Origin: Thermogemmata fonticola
GTDB lineage: Bacteria; Planctomycetota; Planctomycetia; Gemmatales; Gemmataceae
NCBI RefSeq assembly: GCF_013694095.1
Contig: NZ_JACEFB010000002.1
Coordinates: 62,001 to 126,000 of the forward strand
Direction: 5' to 3'
Length of the DNA stretch: 64,000 nucleotides
In this document: positions 1 through 8,125 of the stretch, in pieces
Layout: every line of letters starts with the position of its first letter
Numbering within the stretch: position 1 is the first letter of the stretch
The notes under the pieces: generated by a model
Told to the model about the DNA's origin: nothing
Seen by the model: the letters and a program-made list of their open reading frames with translations, nothing else
Database searches by the model: none
Translations under genes and position numbers: made by a program

Positions 1-1
1 T

Positions 2-367
2 GCAGTGCTCGACACCAGTGCGGAAATGGTTGTCCTGCCGCTTTACGATGGGGAATGGGCGGTGCTCTCCGGACATGCGCCGTTCGTGGCTCGACTTGGT
101 GCGGGAGAATTGCGCCTCAAAAGCGGCGGTGCCATCTCGCAGCGCTGGTACGTCGAATTCGGTTTCGTGCAGGTACGTCAGGATGTTGTCACCCTGCTGA
201 CCGAGCGGGCCGTTCCGGCGTCGGAGGTGACGCCAGCTCTGGCGGAACAAGCGCGTGTGGAAGCAGCTTCCCTGCCGGTCGGTACGCCTTCTGAACGGGC
301 CAGCAAAGCTCGAGCGCGGGAACGTGCCGCCGGACTAGCCAAAGTCGCCGCCCGCAATACCGGCTGA
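2..367 (+). CDS. atpC: ATP synthase F1 epsilon subunit, 5' truncated by window edge
   Basis: C-terminal and central part of the F1 epsilon subunit, the central-stalk protein that couples rotation to catalysis and can inhibit ATP hydrolysis. The frame is open to the window edge, so the first residues, and presumably the other atp genes, lie outside. The visible beta-sandwich has the family signature LPLYDGEWAVLSGHAPFVA, followed by GELRL and a strand with VEFGFVQV. It ends in a helical Ala/Arg-rich tail of about 45 residues typical of the C-terminal helices. A GTG at 5 could be read as a start, but that would cut the first beta strand, so the gene most likely starts upstream of the window. Confidence 0.9.
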   Translation, partial: AVLDTSAEMVVLPLYDGEWAVLSGHAPFVARLGAGELRLKSGGAISQRWYVEFGFVQVRQDVVTLLTERAVPASEVTPALAEQARVEAASLPVGTPSERASKARARERAAGLAKVAARNTG

Positions 368-410
368 CCATCCAGTTCCAGTTTTATGGCGGGTTTATCC
401 TTCTGGCGGT

Positions 411-436
411 AGGATCTCTCTGCAGGATCTCTCTGC
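411..436. repeat. 13-bp perfect tandem duplication
   Basis: AGGATCTCTCTGC occurs twice back to back (411-423 and 424-436) in the short convergent gap between atpC and the DUF1559 gene. A second near-duplicate, AGTCCGCCA, recurs just downstream around 469-490. This looks like replication slippage and no function is apparent. Confidence 0.8.
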
Positions 437-479
437 CTGCCAGGTGTAACCATCCTGTCTTTTCCCAGTCCGCCAATTC

Positions 480-1388
480 CTAGTCCGCCAGGTGGATCAC
501 CTCCCCTCCTTGCCGCGTAGCCAGAGCGGCCAGGGTTTGCGGACCGATCGAATAGGAGAGCAACCGTACGGAGCCGTCGGCAAATGCAAAATGCGCCCCG
601 CCGGGATGCTGGCTCCAGAAGTGGAAAGCGCTGCAATAATTCTCGAGCTGTCCGGGGCCATAGCCGTAAGGTCCGACAGGACAACCCCGATACCACGTGT
701 CGTACAAATTGACCTCCGTGGCTCCCAGATGCGTGTCCAACTGGCCATTGCCGTATTGACCCCATCCCGCGTACCACCAGCCGTAAACAAGGTCCGCACT
801 CGGCGGGCGTTCCCCGATCATGAGGGTTTGCGAGGTGCCATCCCGGATGTGGACTAGTTGAACCCGCGAATTGTCGTAAAGGACGCCGTTGCGCAAGGTG
901 GACTGAGTGCCGGAAACTCCCAGATACGAGGAGAGAGCCACCGTAACGTTGAAACCCCAGTTCGAGGTCACATCCCAGGCTGTTTGAACGCGATAATCCA
1001 GCGTGCAGATGTAAAGCGGAATCACCCGCGTTCGCACATACTCATGAGCCTGCCGGTGAAAATACGGGTCCTGGCGGTAGGCTTGGACGGAAGCGTCCCA
1101 CAGGGCCTGTTGTTCGATGTACGGCAAGATGAAAGTGCGCCAGCTCGCCAGAGGCATTGGTTCGCCGGTCTGGAGCCGCCGCACGCCGGAGGGAAGGCCG
1201 TTGTGGGTGTCGTGGTATTGGTGCAGAGCCAAGGCGGACTGGCGGAGGTTGTTGGCACACACCAAACGTGCTGCCGCCAGACGGACCCGCTGGATCGCCG
1301 CCAGAAGCAGCCCCTGAAGGATGGCCAAGATGGCAATCACGACCAGGGCTTCGATAAGGCTGAAGGCTTTAGGAGCGGAGCGGCGCAT
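480..1388 (-). CDS. DUF1559 prepilin-like secreted protein
   Basis: A 302-residue member of the large planctomycete family that combines a type IV pilin-like N-terminus with a DUF1559 (SBP_bac_10-like) domain. The prepilin-like start is visible: a short basic leader MRRSAPK followed by AFSLIEALVVIAILAIL, a cleavage/methylation-type hydrophobic helix. The C-terminal signature HFAFADGSVR matches the H-x(n)-DG region that defines these proteins. They are presumed to be exported pseudopilin-like proteins and their function is unknown. The ATG lies one base after the stop of the upstream gene (TGACATG), so translation is probably coupled. It is the last gene of a three-gene minus-strand cassette. 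Confidence 0.88.
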   Translation of the reverse strand: MRRSAPKAFSLIEALVVIAILAILQGLLLAAIQRVRLAAARLVCANNLRQSALALHQYHDTHNGLPSGVRRLQTGEPMPLASWRTFILPYIEQQALWDASVQAYRQDPYFHRQAHEYVRTRVIPLYICTLDYRVQTAWDVTSNWGFNVTVALSSYLGVSGTQSTLRNGVLYDNSRVQLVHIRDGTSQTLMIGERPPSADLVYGWWYAGWGQYGNGQLDTHLGATEVNLYDTWYRGCPVGPYGYGPGQLENYCSAFHFWSQHPGGAHFAFADGSVRLLSYSIGPQTLAALATRQGGEVIHLAD

Positions 1389-1389
1389 G

Positions 1390-2550
1390 TCAGGACCTTC
1401 CTGGAAGGGTGGAGCGGCGCCACAGCCAGAGGACGAGCAGAGCGCCCAGGGTCAGGGAAACAGCAGCGAAGACAAGCCAGGGGTCCCAGCGTCGCGGTTC
1501 TTGCAGAGGTTGAGGGGGCGGAGGCGTGGCCGCCAACAGTTCCTGACGTCGGGAGGCGGCAGGGTGGATGTCAGGTTCTTTCTCCACTTGACCGTTTTTG
1601 AGGGTACCGTAAATGGATTGTCCCCCGGAGTAGATACGCACGGGTGTGCCATCGGGGAGGCATCCGGCGAGGGTGAAGGTGGAGGGGGGTACTTCCTCAT
1701 TCAACCGCACTTCCAAAATCTGGACCGTTTCCTGGCACGTCAGAGTTCCGTCTTTCGCGGAGCGGACTTGGTGTTTGACCTGTTTGGGGAACCAGAGGTT
1801 GTTGGGTCCGACCGCCTGCAATTCGGATTCAGTCTCTTCGATTTGACTTTGATCCGTCCAGGTGATGCGGACGATATTGTAGCCGTGGTCGGGGGCGATC
1901 CAGACCTTTTGTTCTGCCCCTTCCGCCAGGATGGAGCGGAGTAGGTAGCAGCGCATCCCGTTCCACTGCGTCGCTTCCATTTGGACTGACTCGCGGCGGA
2001 GACGGGGGTGTTTCCCCAGGTGCAAGTCCAGGGAAAACTGGTGAGGGTACAAGGCGGTGGAGGGGGCGTTTACGTAACCGAGCAGACGCGGATCAATGAT
2101 GTTGCGAGGATCTGAGGGATATTTTTGCCCCGGGGGAACGGTAACTTCGTCGAGGGTAGCTCGGATGGGGGTGTCGGCTTCTCTCCAATACAGGGAGTGG
2201 TTTTTCTTTTCGCAATGGTGGCAGCCGACCATGCGTTTGCCTGGAGGAAAGGGGCCGAGATCATAGACCACGTCATTGCGTAACTTGTCACCGCTCACCC
2301 AGATTGCCCGTGTCCCTGATTGTCGAAAGTTACGGTCAGGATCGTGGCGTGAGAAGTGGAGTTTGACGTAGAGGGTTTTGAGGTTTTGTCGGGCTTGGAG
2401 GGCGAGGGTTTCCATTTCGGCCGGGGATTTGGGTTCCGGGGCAGCGTCGAGCGGGGGCATTTGCAGCCCGGTCAGGAGGAGGATCGGCACCAGAGTGACC
2501 GTGATCAGAAAGCTAGCTCGGCCGGAGAGATGTAAGCAATTCGGGATCAT
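1390..2550 (-). CDS. secreted LolA-like protein with C-terminal membrane anchor
   Basis: A 386-residue protein of unknown function. It has an N-terminal signal or anchor segment (FLITVTLVPILLLTGL), a long soluble part, a proline-rich linker (TPPPPQPLQEP) and a C-terminal transmembrane segment (WLVFAAVSLTLGALLVLWLW) followed by basic residues. The soluble part has repeated beta-strand patterns (KVWIAPDHGYNIVRITW, NNLWFPKQVKHQV) like LolA/outer-membrane-lipoprotein-sorting-like domains seen in planctomycetes; this assignment is an inference from pattern only. A CHHCEKK motif could bind metal. The ATG at 2550 was chosen because GAGGACAAGG precedes it; a longer frame reaching 2703 would overlap the upstream gene. 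Confidence 0.7.
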   Translation of the reverse strand: MIPNCLHLSGRASFLITVTLVPILLLTGLQMPPLDAAPEPKSPAEMETLALQARQNLKTLYVKLHFSRHDPDRNFRQSGTRAIWVSGDKLRNDVVYDLGPFPPGKRMVGCHHCEKKNHSLYWREADTPIRATLDEVTVPPGQKYPSDPRNIIDPRLLGYVNAPSTALYPHQFSLDLHLGKHPRLRRESVQMEATQWNGMRCYLLRSILAEGAEQKVWIAPDHGYNIVRITWTDQSQIEETESELQAVGPNNLWFPKQVKHQVRSAKDGTLTCQETVQILEVRLNEEVPPSTFTLAGCLPDGTPVRIYSGGQSIYGTLKNGQVEKEPDIHPAASRRQELLAATPPPPQPLQEPRRWDPWLVFAAVSLTLGALLVLWLWRRSTLPGRS

Positions 2551-2582
2551 GGCCTTGTCCTCATGATTCAATGCATGGAGTA

Positions 2583-2831
2583 TCATCCCACAACCGGTGG
2601 GTTGGCGTACACGCCTGGGGGGAGTTTTTCCCGCGATGGAAAGGCGAAGTAAGCCGCGAGCGTGGCCCCGCTGAGAAGAACGATGACCAAACCGTATTTG
2701 CACAGGAGGGAGAAGAGGGTTTCCGATGAGTGGTGGGGAGACGAGGCGGCGGAAGACGTTGAAATTGAATCTGCGCCCGCTTGCGCTGGGTCAGGAGGTC
2801 GCAGCGGAGGAGATGTTCCGCTGATGGACAT
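2583..2831 (-). CDS. small single-pass membrane protein
   Basis: An 82-residue protein with a Pro/Ser/Ala-rich N-terminal tail, one membrane segment (YGLVIVLLSGATLAAYFAF) and a short hydrophilic end. No family is recognised. The start MSISGTS was chosen because GAGG lies 8 bases upstream. It is followed after 32 bases by the LolA-like gene and then by the DUF1559 gene, so the three probably form one transcript. Such a small membrane protein could be an assembly partner for its neighbours, but that rests on position alone. Confidence 0.6.
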   Translation of the reverse strand: MSISGTSPPLRPPDPAQAGADSISTSSAASSPHHSSETLFSLLCKYGLVIVLLSGATLAAYFAFPSREKLPPGVYANPPVVG

Positions 2832-3005
2832 TGTGACATCCTCAAGCCAATCGCTAGAGATGATAACTCGATAAGCCCACAAACAACTATAAATAGCCTC
2901 GGAGTAATATCAAGACGAATCCAAAATTTCTCATTTTTTTTAATGTTCTTATGATGGGGAGGTCGTGATTGCCCAAGGGAGGCGTCGGAGGGTGGGAGCA
3001 GAAAA

Positions 3006-4577
3006 TCATCCAGCGGAGGGGGAAGGGGAAAGGTGGAAGGAATCCGCAGTGACAGCAGGGCGGCAAGGTGCAAGAGTGAGAGCGGTAGTGGAATCTGAGG
3101 AGATAGCCACGGGCCGAGGGGGATCAGAAATCGGCAGGAGGGCGAAGGTCTCGCGTTCCAGGGTTTCGACTATCTCGCTGAGGGTTTGCAACACTTCCCG
3201 TAGCGGTTGAGGGGAACGACGGAGGAGGAAATGGAGTTGTCCCACGGGCATGTCGCCGATCCAGAGAGGGACTGTGATGCGGCTGAGAGCTGAGAGGGCG
3301 ACGGCTTCCCCTCGGCTCCAGCGAGCATGGTAGTCTTCATGCAAGGACGGAATGGTGACATCGAAGTGTAGCGCTTCCAGAGGCAAGCGCCGGGCTGTAG
3401 CTAGCAAGTCCTTCCAGAGCAAGTTCCAATCGACGGTCCCGTGAAGATGGACAGCCAATTCCTGTTCATGGAGGCGCTCAGGAGGGGATAGCAAAATATG
3501 GGCGGTGGTCGCTAATCGTTGTCGGAGGAGTTTCCATTCGGCATATCCGAACCATTTACCGGCCACCAAAGTGACGACGACGCCAACGGCACAGATAAAG
3601 GCGTAGAGGTCGTTCTGCAAAGCCATGCTGACTAATGCCCCCGCCGCGGCCAATGCGCCAATCGCCGCTACGAGCATCAGGATTCGCCAAGGAGAGAAGC
3701 CGCGCTGGAGCAAGACATGGTGGATGTGCCCGCGGTCGGCTACGGCCAAGCCGCGGCCTGTCAGTTGGCGGCGGAGGATAGCGGCAGTGGTGTCGAAAAC
3801 GGGCAGCACCAAAATGGCCAGCGGTGCGCCCAATGCGACAGTGGCGGGACCTTTAAGCGAGGTTTGCAAAGCCAAGGCGCCGACGGCCAGACCGATGAGC
3901 ATGCTGCCGGCATCCCCCATGTAAATCCGCGCCGGGGGCAGATTCCACCACAGAAATCCCAGGACGGCTCCCATCAAGCTAAAAGCTATAACGGCGGCCG
4001 TCCCATGGCCCGACAAGACCGCGAGCAAGCCGAACGAGGCCAAGGCAATACTGCTCACCGTGCCAAGCAAGCCATCCATGCCGTCGATCAAGTTCAGGGC
4101 ATTGATGCAAGCCAGCAGCCAAAGCACCGTGAGCGGTGCGGACAAAAGCCCCAACTCGATCACCCAACCGAACACGCTCACAGAGGTGATCGAATAATCC
4201 CCCAGGAACATCAGTACTAGTACGGCTGCAACTTGACCGAGAAGTTTATAGCGGGCGCGGAGATTGTACCGGTCATCCAGGAGACCTAACACCAAAATCA
4301 ACCCCGCGGCCAGAAACAGTCCCCACGTCTCGCGGAGAGAGTATTCCCAAGGCGTATCGCAGAGCTTGGAAGCAGCAGCGCCCAGACACAGAGTGAGCAC
4401 CGTGGCCAGAAACACCGCCACACCGCCGCCCAACGGCACTGCCAAGTGGTGCAGCTTCCGGTTACGATCGGGGTAATCCAGCCATCCCCACTGCCGCGCC
4501 CAGGGAATTGCCAGACGTGTCAACAGCCAACCACCGATCAAGCCACAGAGGAAGTGGCCCATATAGACGGTCGTCAT
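3006..4577 (-). CDS. WecA/MraY-type undecaprenyl-phosphate sugar-1-phosphate transferase
   Basis: A 523-residue polytopic glycosyltransferase family 4 enzyme that loads an N-acetylhexosamine-1-phosphate onto undecaprenyl phosphate, the first step of O-antigen, exopolysaccharide or teichuronic-type glycan synthesis at the inner membrane. The family motifs are clear: LGLLDDRYNLRARYKLLGQ (Asp-Asp, Mg site), NALNLIDGMDGLLG (catalytic Asp region), IYMGDAGSMLIGL and the RGHIHHVLLQRG loop. Typical WecA proteins are about 350 residues; here about 170 extra C-terminal residues form a soluble domain with LWIGDMPVGQLHFLL, so the enzyme may carry a regulatory or partner-binding module. It is transcribed toward the 2831-480 cassette with a 174-base gap. 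Confidence 0.9.
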   Translation of the reverse strand: MTTVYMGHFLCGLIGGWLLTRLAIPWARQWGWLDYPDRNRKLHHLAVPLGGGVAVFLATVLTLCLGAAASKLCDTPWEYSLRETWGLFLAAGLILVLGLLDDRYNLRARYKLLGQVAAVLVLMFLGDYSITSVSVFGWVIELGLLSAPLTVLWLLACINALNLIDGMDGLLGTVSSIALASFGLLAVLSGHGTAAVIAFSLMGAVLGFLWWNLPPARIYMGDAGSMLIGLAVGALALQTSLKGPATVALGAPLAILVLPVFDTTAAILRRQLTGRGLAVADRGHIHHVLLQRGFSPWRILMLVAAIGALAAAGALVSMALQNDLYAFICAVGVVVTLVAGKWFGYAEWKLLRQRLATTAHILLSPPERLHEQELAVHLHGTVDWNLLWKDLLATARRLPLEALHFDVTIPSLHEDYHARWSRGEAVALSALSRITVPLWIGDMPVGQLHFLLRRSPQPLREVLQTLSEIVETLERETFALLPISDPPRPVAISSDSTTALTLAPCRPAVTADSFHLSPSPSAG

Positions 4578-4892
4578 AGTCTACTCACAGATGCCGACCT
4601 CAAGCTGTTTTGTCGTCGTCTTATTTTTCAACTAGGAGCCGATCTCGATTGTGAATATAAGTTAACTTTTCCGTTGGAGCCAATTCAAGCAAAAAAGAGA
4701 AAAAATGAAGATGGCGGCCATTCTGCTACTGCCAGGGCTGAGGCCAGAATCGTCAGGATGCCTCATCAGCGATAAGCCAGATCAAGTCGAAATCTGAGCA
4801 CTCCGTCGGCAGGCTCAGAACCAGAGCAGTTCCCTGGAGAAGCACGCTGTACGAAGGGCTGGACGGATCGATGGCCTTGGCCAGGTGTTTTG
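4578..4892. other. intergenic, no gene seen
   Basis: Stretch of about 315 bases between two minus-strand genes. It contains an A-rich patch (AAGCAAAAAAGAGAAAAAAT near 4690) and is locally AT-richer than its surroundings, which would fit the promoter of the GT4 gene. I see no convincing ORF, tRNA or hairpin terminator. Confidence 0.5.
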
Positions 4893-7013
4893 TCAATGTT
4901 GTGTCAGTTCCTGGAGAAGGGATTCAGCGGCATAGACTTTGCGGAGGGCTTCGAGGACAGCACGGGAATGAACCGCGATGTGCCGGGCTTGGACATCGGT
5001 ATAGACGAAGTTGCGGACCAGGCCGTAGCGGTTGCGATCGAAATTGACGCCGACCAATTCGCCCGCACGGTTGAGCACCGGAGAACCGGAATTGCCCCCG
5101 ATGGTGTCGGCGGTGGAAACGAAGTTGAGGGGCGTCTCCGGGTCGAGCCGTCGGCGGTGTTCGAGCCAACGGGGAGGCAAGGTGAATGGTTCCCGGCCTC
5201 CCAAGCTGTCGTAACGCGTGAAGAGTTGACCGATCGTGGTGTGCCAAGGGATGTTTTGTCCTTCAGCTTGATAACCGCGCACGGTTCCGAAAGCAAGGCG
5301 GAGGGTGAAGGTGGCATCTGGCGGGATAGAACGTCCATAGACAGCAAACCGCAGGGCGGCGAGGGCGGCATAGGCTTGTCGTTCCGGTTCTTCCACTTCG
5401 GTCTCATACCTCTGGCGCAATTGGCGGGCGATCGGATCGATGCTTCGGGCCAGTTGGATCATGCTATCTTGGCTGGCCTCGATGGCGGCTTGCCCCCCTT
5501 CGACGAGCTTGCGCCGTTCCTGAGGGTCGAAGAGGCGGGTGCCCGCGATCAGTTCTGCGGCACGATCCGCCGGATTTTTCCCCGCGAGTACCTTTCGGAC
5601 GATCTCGTGATCCCCGCCCAGGTTTTCCGCCAGGAACAGCAAGGAGGTTCTCAACCGGGCTTGTTCCAGCTCTGGGTACAAGGGGGCGGGACTGAACAGG
5701 GAGAGTTTCAACGAATCGAGATTGGAGTCGCGGTATTCCCGGAGGCGTTCGCTGGAAGGTTTCGGCAATTCCTCGGCTAAGCGCACGCAATGACGGGCAA
5801 TGAGGAAGAGGGGGGAAGCAAAGGCATGCCCGCCTTCTATGAGGGCATACTCTTTCTCGAAGGTGCGGAGTTGTTCCTGGACACGGGCGATGGTCTCAAG
5901 AGCACGTTCAGCGTCGGCTGTGGGAAGGCCGCGTTGGCGGGCCGCTGCCAGCAGTTCTTCCTCTTGCTGACGCTTCTGCTCCAAAATGGCCGGGGTGAGC
6001 AAGCCTTGCAACTGACCCGTGAAAGCTTTGCGTGCGTTGGCGACGCCGTGCAAATCGGCAACCGCTTGCCGCCGTTTTTCCGGGTGCTCCTCGCTATATT
6101 GGAGCAGGGCCGCCTCCAGGGCACGGAGACGGGAGAGGCTATAGGGCAGAGTCAGATCACGCCGGTGGCGCAGGCGGGCCCACGTTTCCAGCCGCTGGGT
6201 CGTCCCAGGGTGGCCTGTGACAAAAACCAGATCGCCCTCCTGCGGACCCGTGGCGCTCCAGCGGAAAAAATGCGGCGTTTTCGCCGGCTTGCCATCCTCG
6301 TAAACCCGAAAGAAAGCGACATCCAGGCAGTAACGGGGAAACTCGAAGTTGTCCACATCGCCGCCGAAACCGGCAATCGCTTTTTCCGGACTGAAAACCA
6401 GGCGAACGTCCGTATATTTCTTGTACCGATACAGGTGATAGGCTCCACCGTTGTATAACGTCACTACATCCGAGCGCAGACCGGTGCGATCCAGCGACTC
6501 CTTCTCTATCCGGCTCATGACCGCGCGCCGGGCTGCTGCGGCTTGAGCGGGCGTCATCCCTTCCTTCACCGCGGCGTTGACCTCCGCCGTGACATCCACA
6601 ATTTCCTGGAGGACATTGACCTCAAGATCGAGGCACTTCAATTCCTCCTCCCGCCGAGCGGCATAGAAGCCGTTGTGATAGAGATCGACTCCGGGCTTGC
6701 TCAGTTTCTGGACGGCATCTGCCGCAACGTGATGATTGGTGACCAACAATCCCTCCGGTGAAACGAAACCGCCCGAACCGCCGCTGTTGAGACGCACGGA
6801 AGCCTTCATCGCCCGCTGGAGCCATTCCTCCGTCAACTCGTAACCGTATTTCTCTTTGAGCAAGGTCCGCGGCGGGTCGTTGAGCAACCACATTCCCTCG
6901 TCCGACACCGCCATCATGGCTGTCCCTCCCCACAGCAGTAGCACTGCTATACCACCGTTCCATCCTATCGTGCCTTTCGGACCCCGGCAGGCGTTCGGTA
7001 TGGGTTCGGCCAT
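4893..7013 (-). CDS. S46 family dipeptidyl-peptidase (DPP11-like specificity residue)
   Basis: A 706-residue exported serine exopeptidase of family S46 (DPP7/DPP11), which removes dipeptides from the N-terminus of oligopeptides in the periplasm. Visible elements are an N-terminal hydrophobic segment (IAVLLLWGGTAMMAVS), TNHHVAADAV with the catalytic His (94 or 95), GGDVDNFEFPRYCLDVAFF with the catalytic Asp (about 231) and GGNSGSPVLN with Ser642. The S1-pocket position 18 residues after the catalytic Ser is Arg660 (NFDRN). Known DPP11 enzymes carry Arg there and cleave after Asp/Glu, while DPP7 has Gly. The start at 7013 follows AGGAGCATCCT; a start at 7046 is possible but lacks such a site. 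Confidence 0.93.
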   Translation of the reverse strand: MAEPIPNACRGPKGTIGWNGGIAVLLLWGGTAMMAVSDEGMWLLNDPPRTLLKEKYGYELTEEWLQRAMKASVRLNSGGSGGFVSPEGLLVTNHHVAADAVQKLSKPGVDLYHNGFYAARREEELKCLDLEVNVLQEIVDVTAEVNAAVKEGMTPAQAAAARRAVMSRIEKESLDRTGLRSDVVTLYNGGAYHLYRYKKYTDVRLVFSPEKAIAGFGGDVDNFEFPRYCLDVAFFRVYEDGKPAKTPHFFRWSATGPQEGDLVFVTGHPGTTQRLETWARLRHRRDLTLPYSLSRLRALEAALLQYSEEHPEKRRQAVADLHGVANARKAFTGQLQGLLTPAILEQKRQQEEELLAAARQRGLPTADAERALETIARVQEQLRTFEKEYALIEGGHAFASPLFLIARHCVRLAEELPKPSSERLREYRDSNLDSLKLSLFSPAPLYPELEQARLRTSLLFLAENLGGDHEIVRKVLAGKNPADRAAELIAGTRLFDPQERRKLVEGGQAAIEASQDSMIQLARSIDPIARQLRQRYETEVEEPERQAYAALAALRFAVYGRSIPPDATFTLRLAFGTVRGYQAEGQNIPWHTTIGQLFTRYDSLGGREPFTLPPRWLEHRRRLDPETPLNFVSTADTIGGNSGSPVLNRAGELVGVNFDRNRYGLVRNFVYTDVQARHIAVHSRAVLEALRKVYAAESLLQELTQH

Positions 7014-7395
7014 AGGATGCTCCTGGAATGGCAGTGAGTCGTACACTCAGACCAAGCACCACGGTGATCCACCGGCTGTGGACTTCGCATCATTGTATTT
7101 TTTTATTGAAGAGCCACAAAACACCGACCACTTTCCTACGCGTCAGCCGTCCCTCATGGCTGGCGCATGGAAACTCTTTCCCGCTAACCTCAGGAGAGGC
7201 TGATGCGAACAGAGCCGAATTGAATCCGCTGCACGGGAACAGAGCAAACCGGTGCAGCACGAAGCCATAATCATCCCACTGGCGTGGCGTGGGAAATGGT
7301 AATGATCCAGGGATAGGCACCCCTTTTTGCTGGTCCGGTTTTTCCTGAAGCCGCCGAGCGGGACGCGCTAGTGCGTTTCTGAGCCTATGGAACCG

Positions 7396-7494
7396 TTAGC
7401 CATGAGAATGCGGCTTGCGAAACAGCAGAGCGCTGTAACCATACAGCCAGACCAGCAACACTAAACCGAAGCCGACCATTGTGATGGTTTCCAT
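7396..7494 (-). CDS. possible 32-residue membrane peptide
   Basis: METITMVGFGLVLLVWLYGY begins a 32-residue frame that is almost entirely one membrane helix, followed by a basic, His-containing tail (FRKPHSHG). A GGAGGG sequence sits 4 bases before the ATG, rather close for a ribosome binding site. A longer in-frame version from 7590 adds a Gly/Glu-rich stretch. There is no recognised homologue; it could be a small membrane protein or chance. Confidence 0.3.
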   Translation of the reverse strand: METITMVGFGLVLLVWLYGYSALLFRKPHSHG

Positions 7495-7912
7495 GACACC
7501 CTCCACGCCCTCCACGAGTTGTTCCCGATACGAGGGGATGCCACCTGGGGCGCCCCCTTTCGGTTCCCGACCTTCGATTCCACCCTCCAAGGTGGGTGCT
7601 GGCGGGACATATTCGACTCTACTCCCAATTTCGCATATTTGGATCGTTTTGTCCAGATTTCATGGGTAGATTCTCTTCTCCCTCCCAGCTCCTGGACGGC
7701 ATCTCCTGTTGAAAAGGCACAACACAGCGAAAATGCCGAGAGTTCAGGGGAGGTGCATCGCACCACACACGTCAACGGAAAGAAAGAGGGGAAGATTGCT
7801 GAGGGGCTGAGATAAAGAGTCAAGGGCGAGCCAACCTGAAGATCGCAAGATGAAGCTGGCAGCGGCGGAATGCTTGTCCCGCAGCGGAGGAAAGACGGCG
7901 GCATTGCCAAAG

Positions 7913-7994
7913 TTGGCGAGACATTAGGGTCTCCTCAGGGGGGCTGCCTGATGTTGGTGAGACAGTAGGGTTCCCTAAGATAGACTGTCTGATG
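7913..7994. repeat. two diverged 41-bp tandem repeats
   Basis: Units 7913-7953 and 7954-7994 both start TTGG(C/T)GAGACA and end CTG(C/T)CTGATG, with roughly three quarters of positions identical. Each unit has its own inverted repeat: GAGAC...GTCTC in the first, GACAGT...ACTGTC in the second. They lie 130-210 bases upstream of the methyltransferase gene at 8126. Confidence 0.75.
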
Positions 7995-8125
7995 CGAGGC
8001 GGAGAGCGTTTCAGGGGGTAAAGGAGTTAGGTCAAGCGGTCCGAGCGTAACCCTGGATGTGCGTCCATGATTGAGAGGGGGGTGCGGGATGCCGCGCAGG
8101 GAAACATTTGTGGGATCGGTGAATT

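Larger units (their letters stand above)
7014..8125. other. gene-poor region of about 1.1 kb
   Basis: This interval between the S46 peptidase and the THUMP methyltransferase holds no strongly supported gene. It contains one possible 32-residue membrane peptide (7396-7494, minus) and a 41-bp tandem repeat (7913-7994). Longer open frames here, such as one on the minus strand spanning 7461-7910, have low-complexity Ser/Pro/Cys translations without recognisable structure and are not called. No tRNA or CRISPR repeat was seen. Confidence 0.5.

Noticed and set aside
858-1601. 247-residue plus-strand open frame across the DUF1559 and LolA-like genes
   Set aside because: It lies antisense to two genes with clear domains; its translation is a low-complexity Arg/Gly-rich shadow without family features.
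3717-4220. 167-residue plus-strand open frame inside the GT4 gene
   Set aside because: Antisense to the MraY/WecA motifs (LIDGMDG, MGDAGS), which are strongly coding; the translation is Gln/Gly/Arg-rich shadow.
5790-6458. 222-residue plus-strand frame inside the S46 peptidase gene
   Set aside because: The opposite frame carries the catalytic His/Asp region of S46; no ribosome site or motif supports the plus-strand frame.
7461-7910. 149-residue minus-strand open frame in the gene-poor region
   Set aside because: Translation is low-complexity, with no domain, and overlaps both the small membrane peptide and the repeat neighbourhood.
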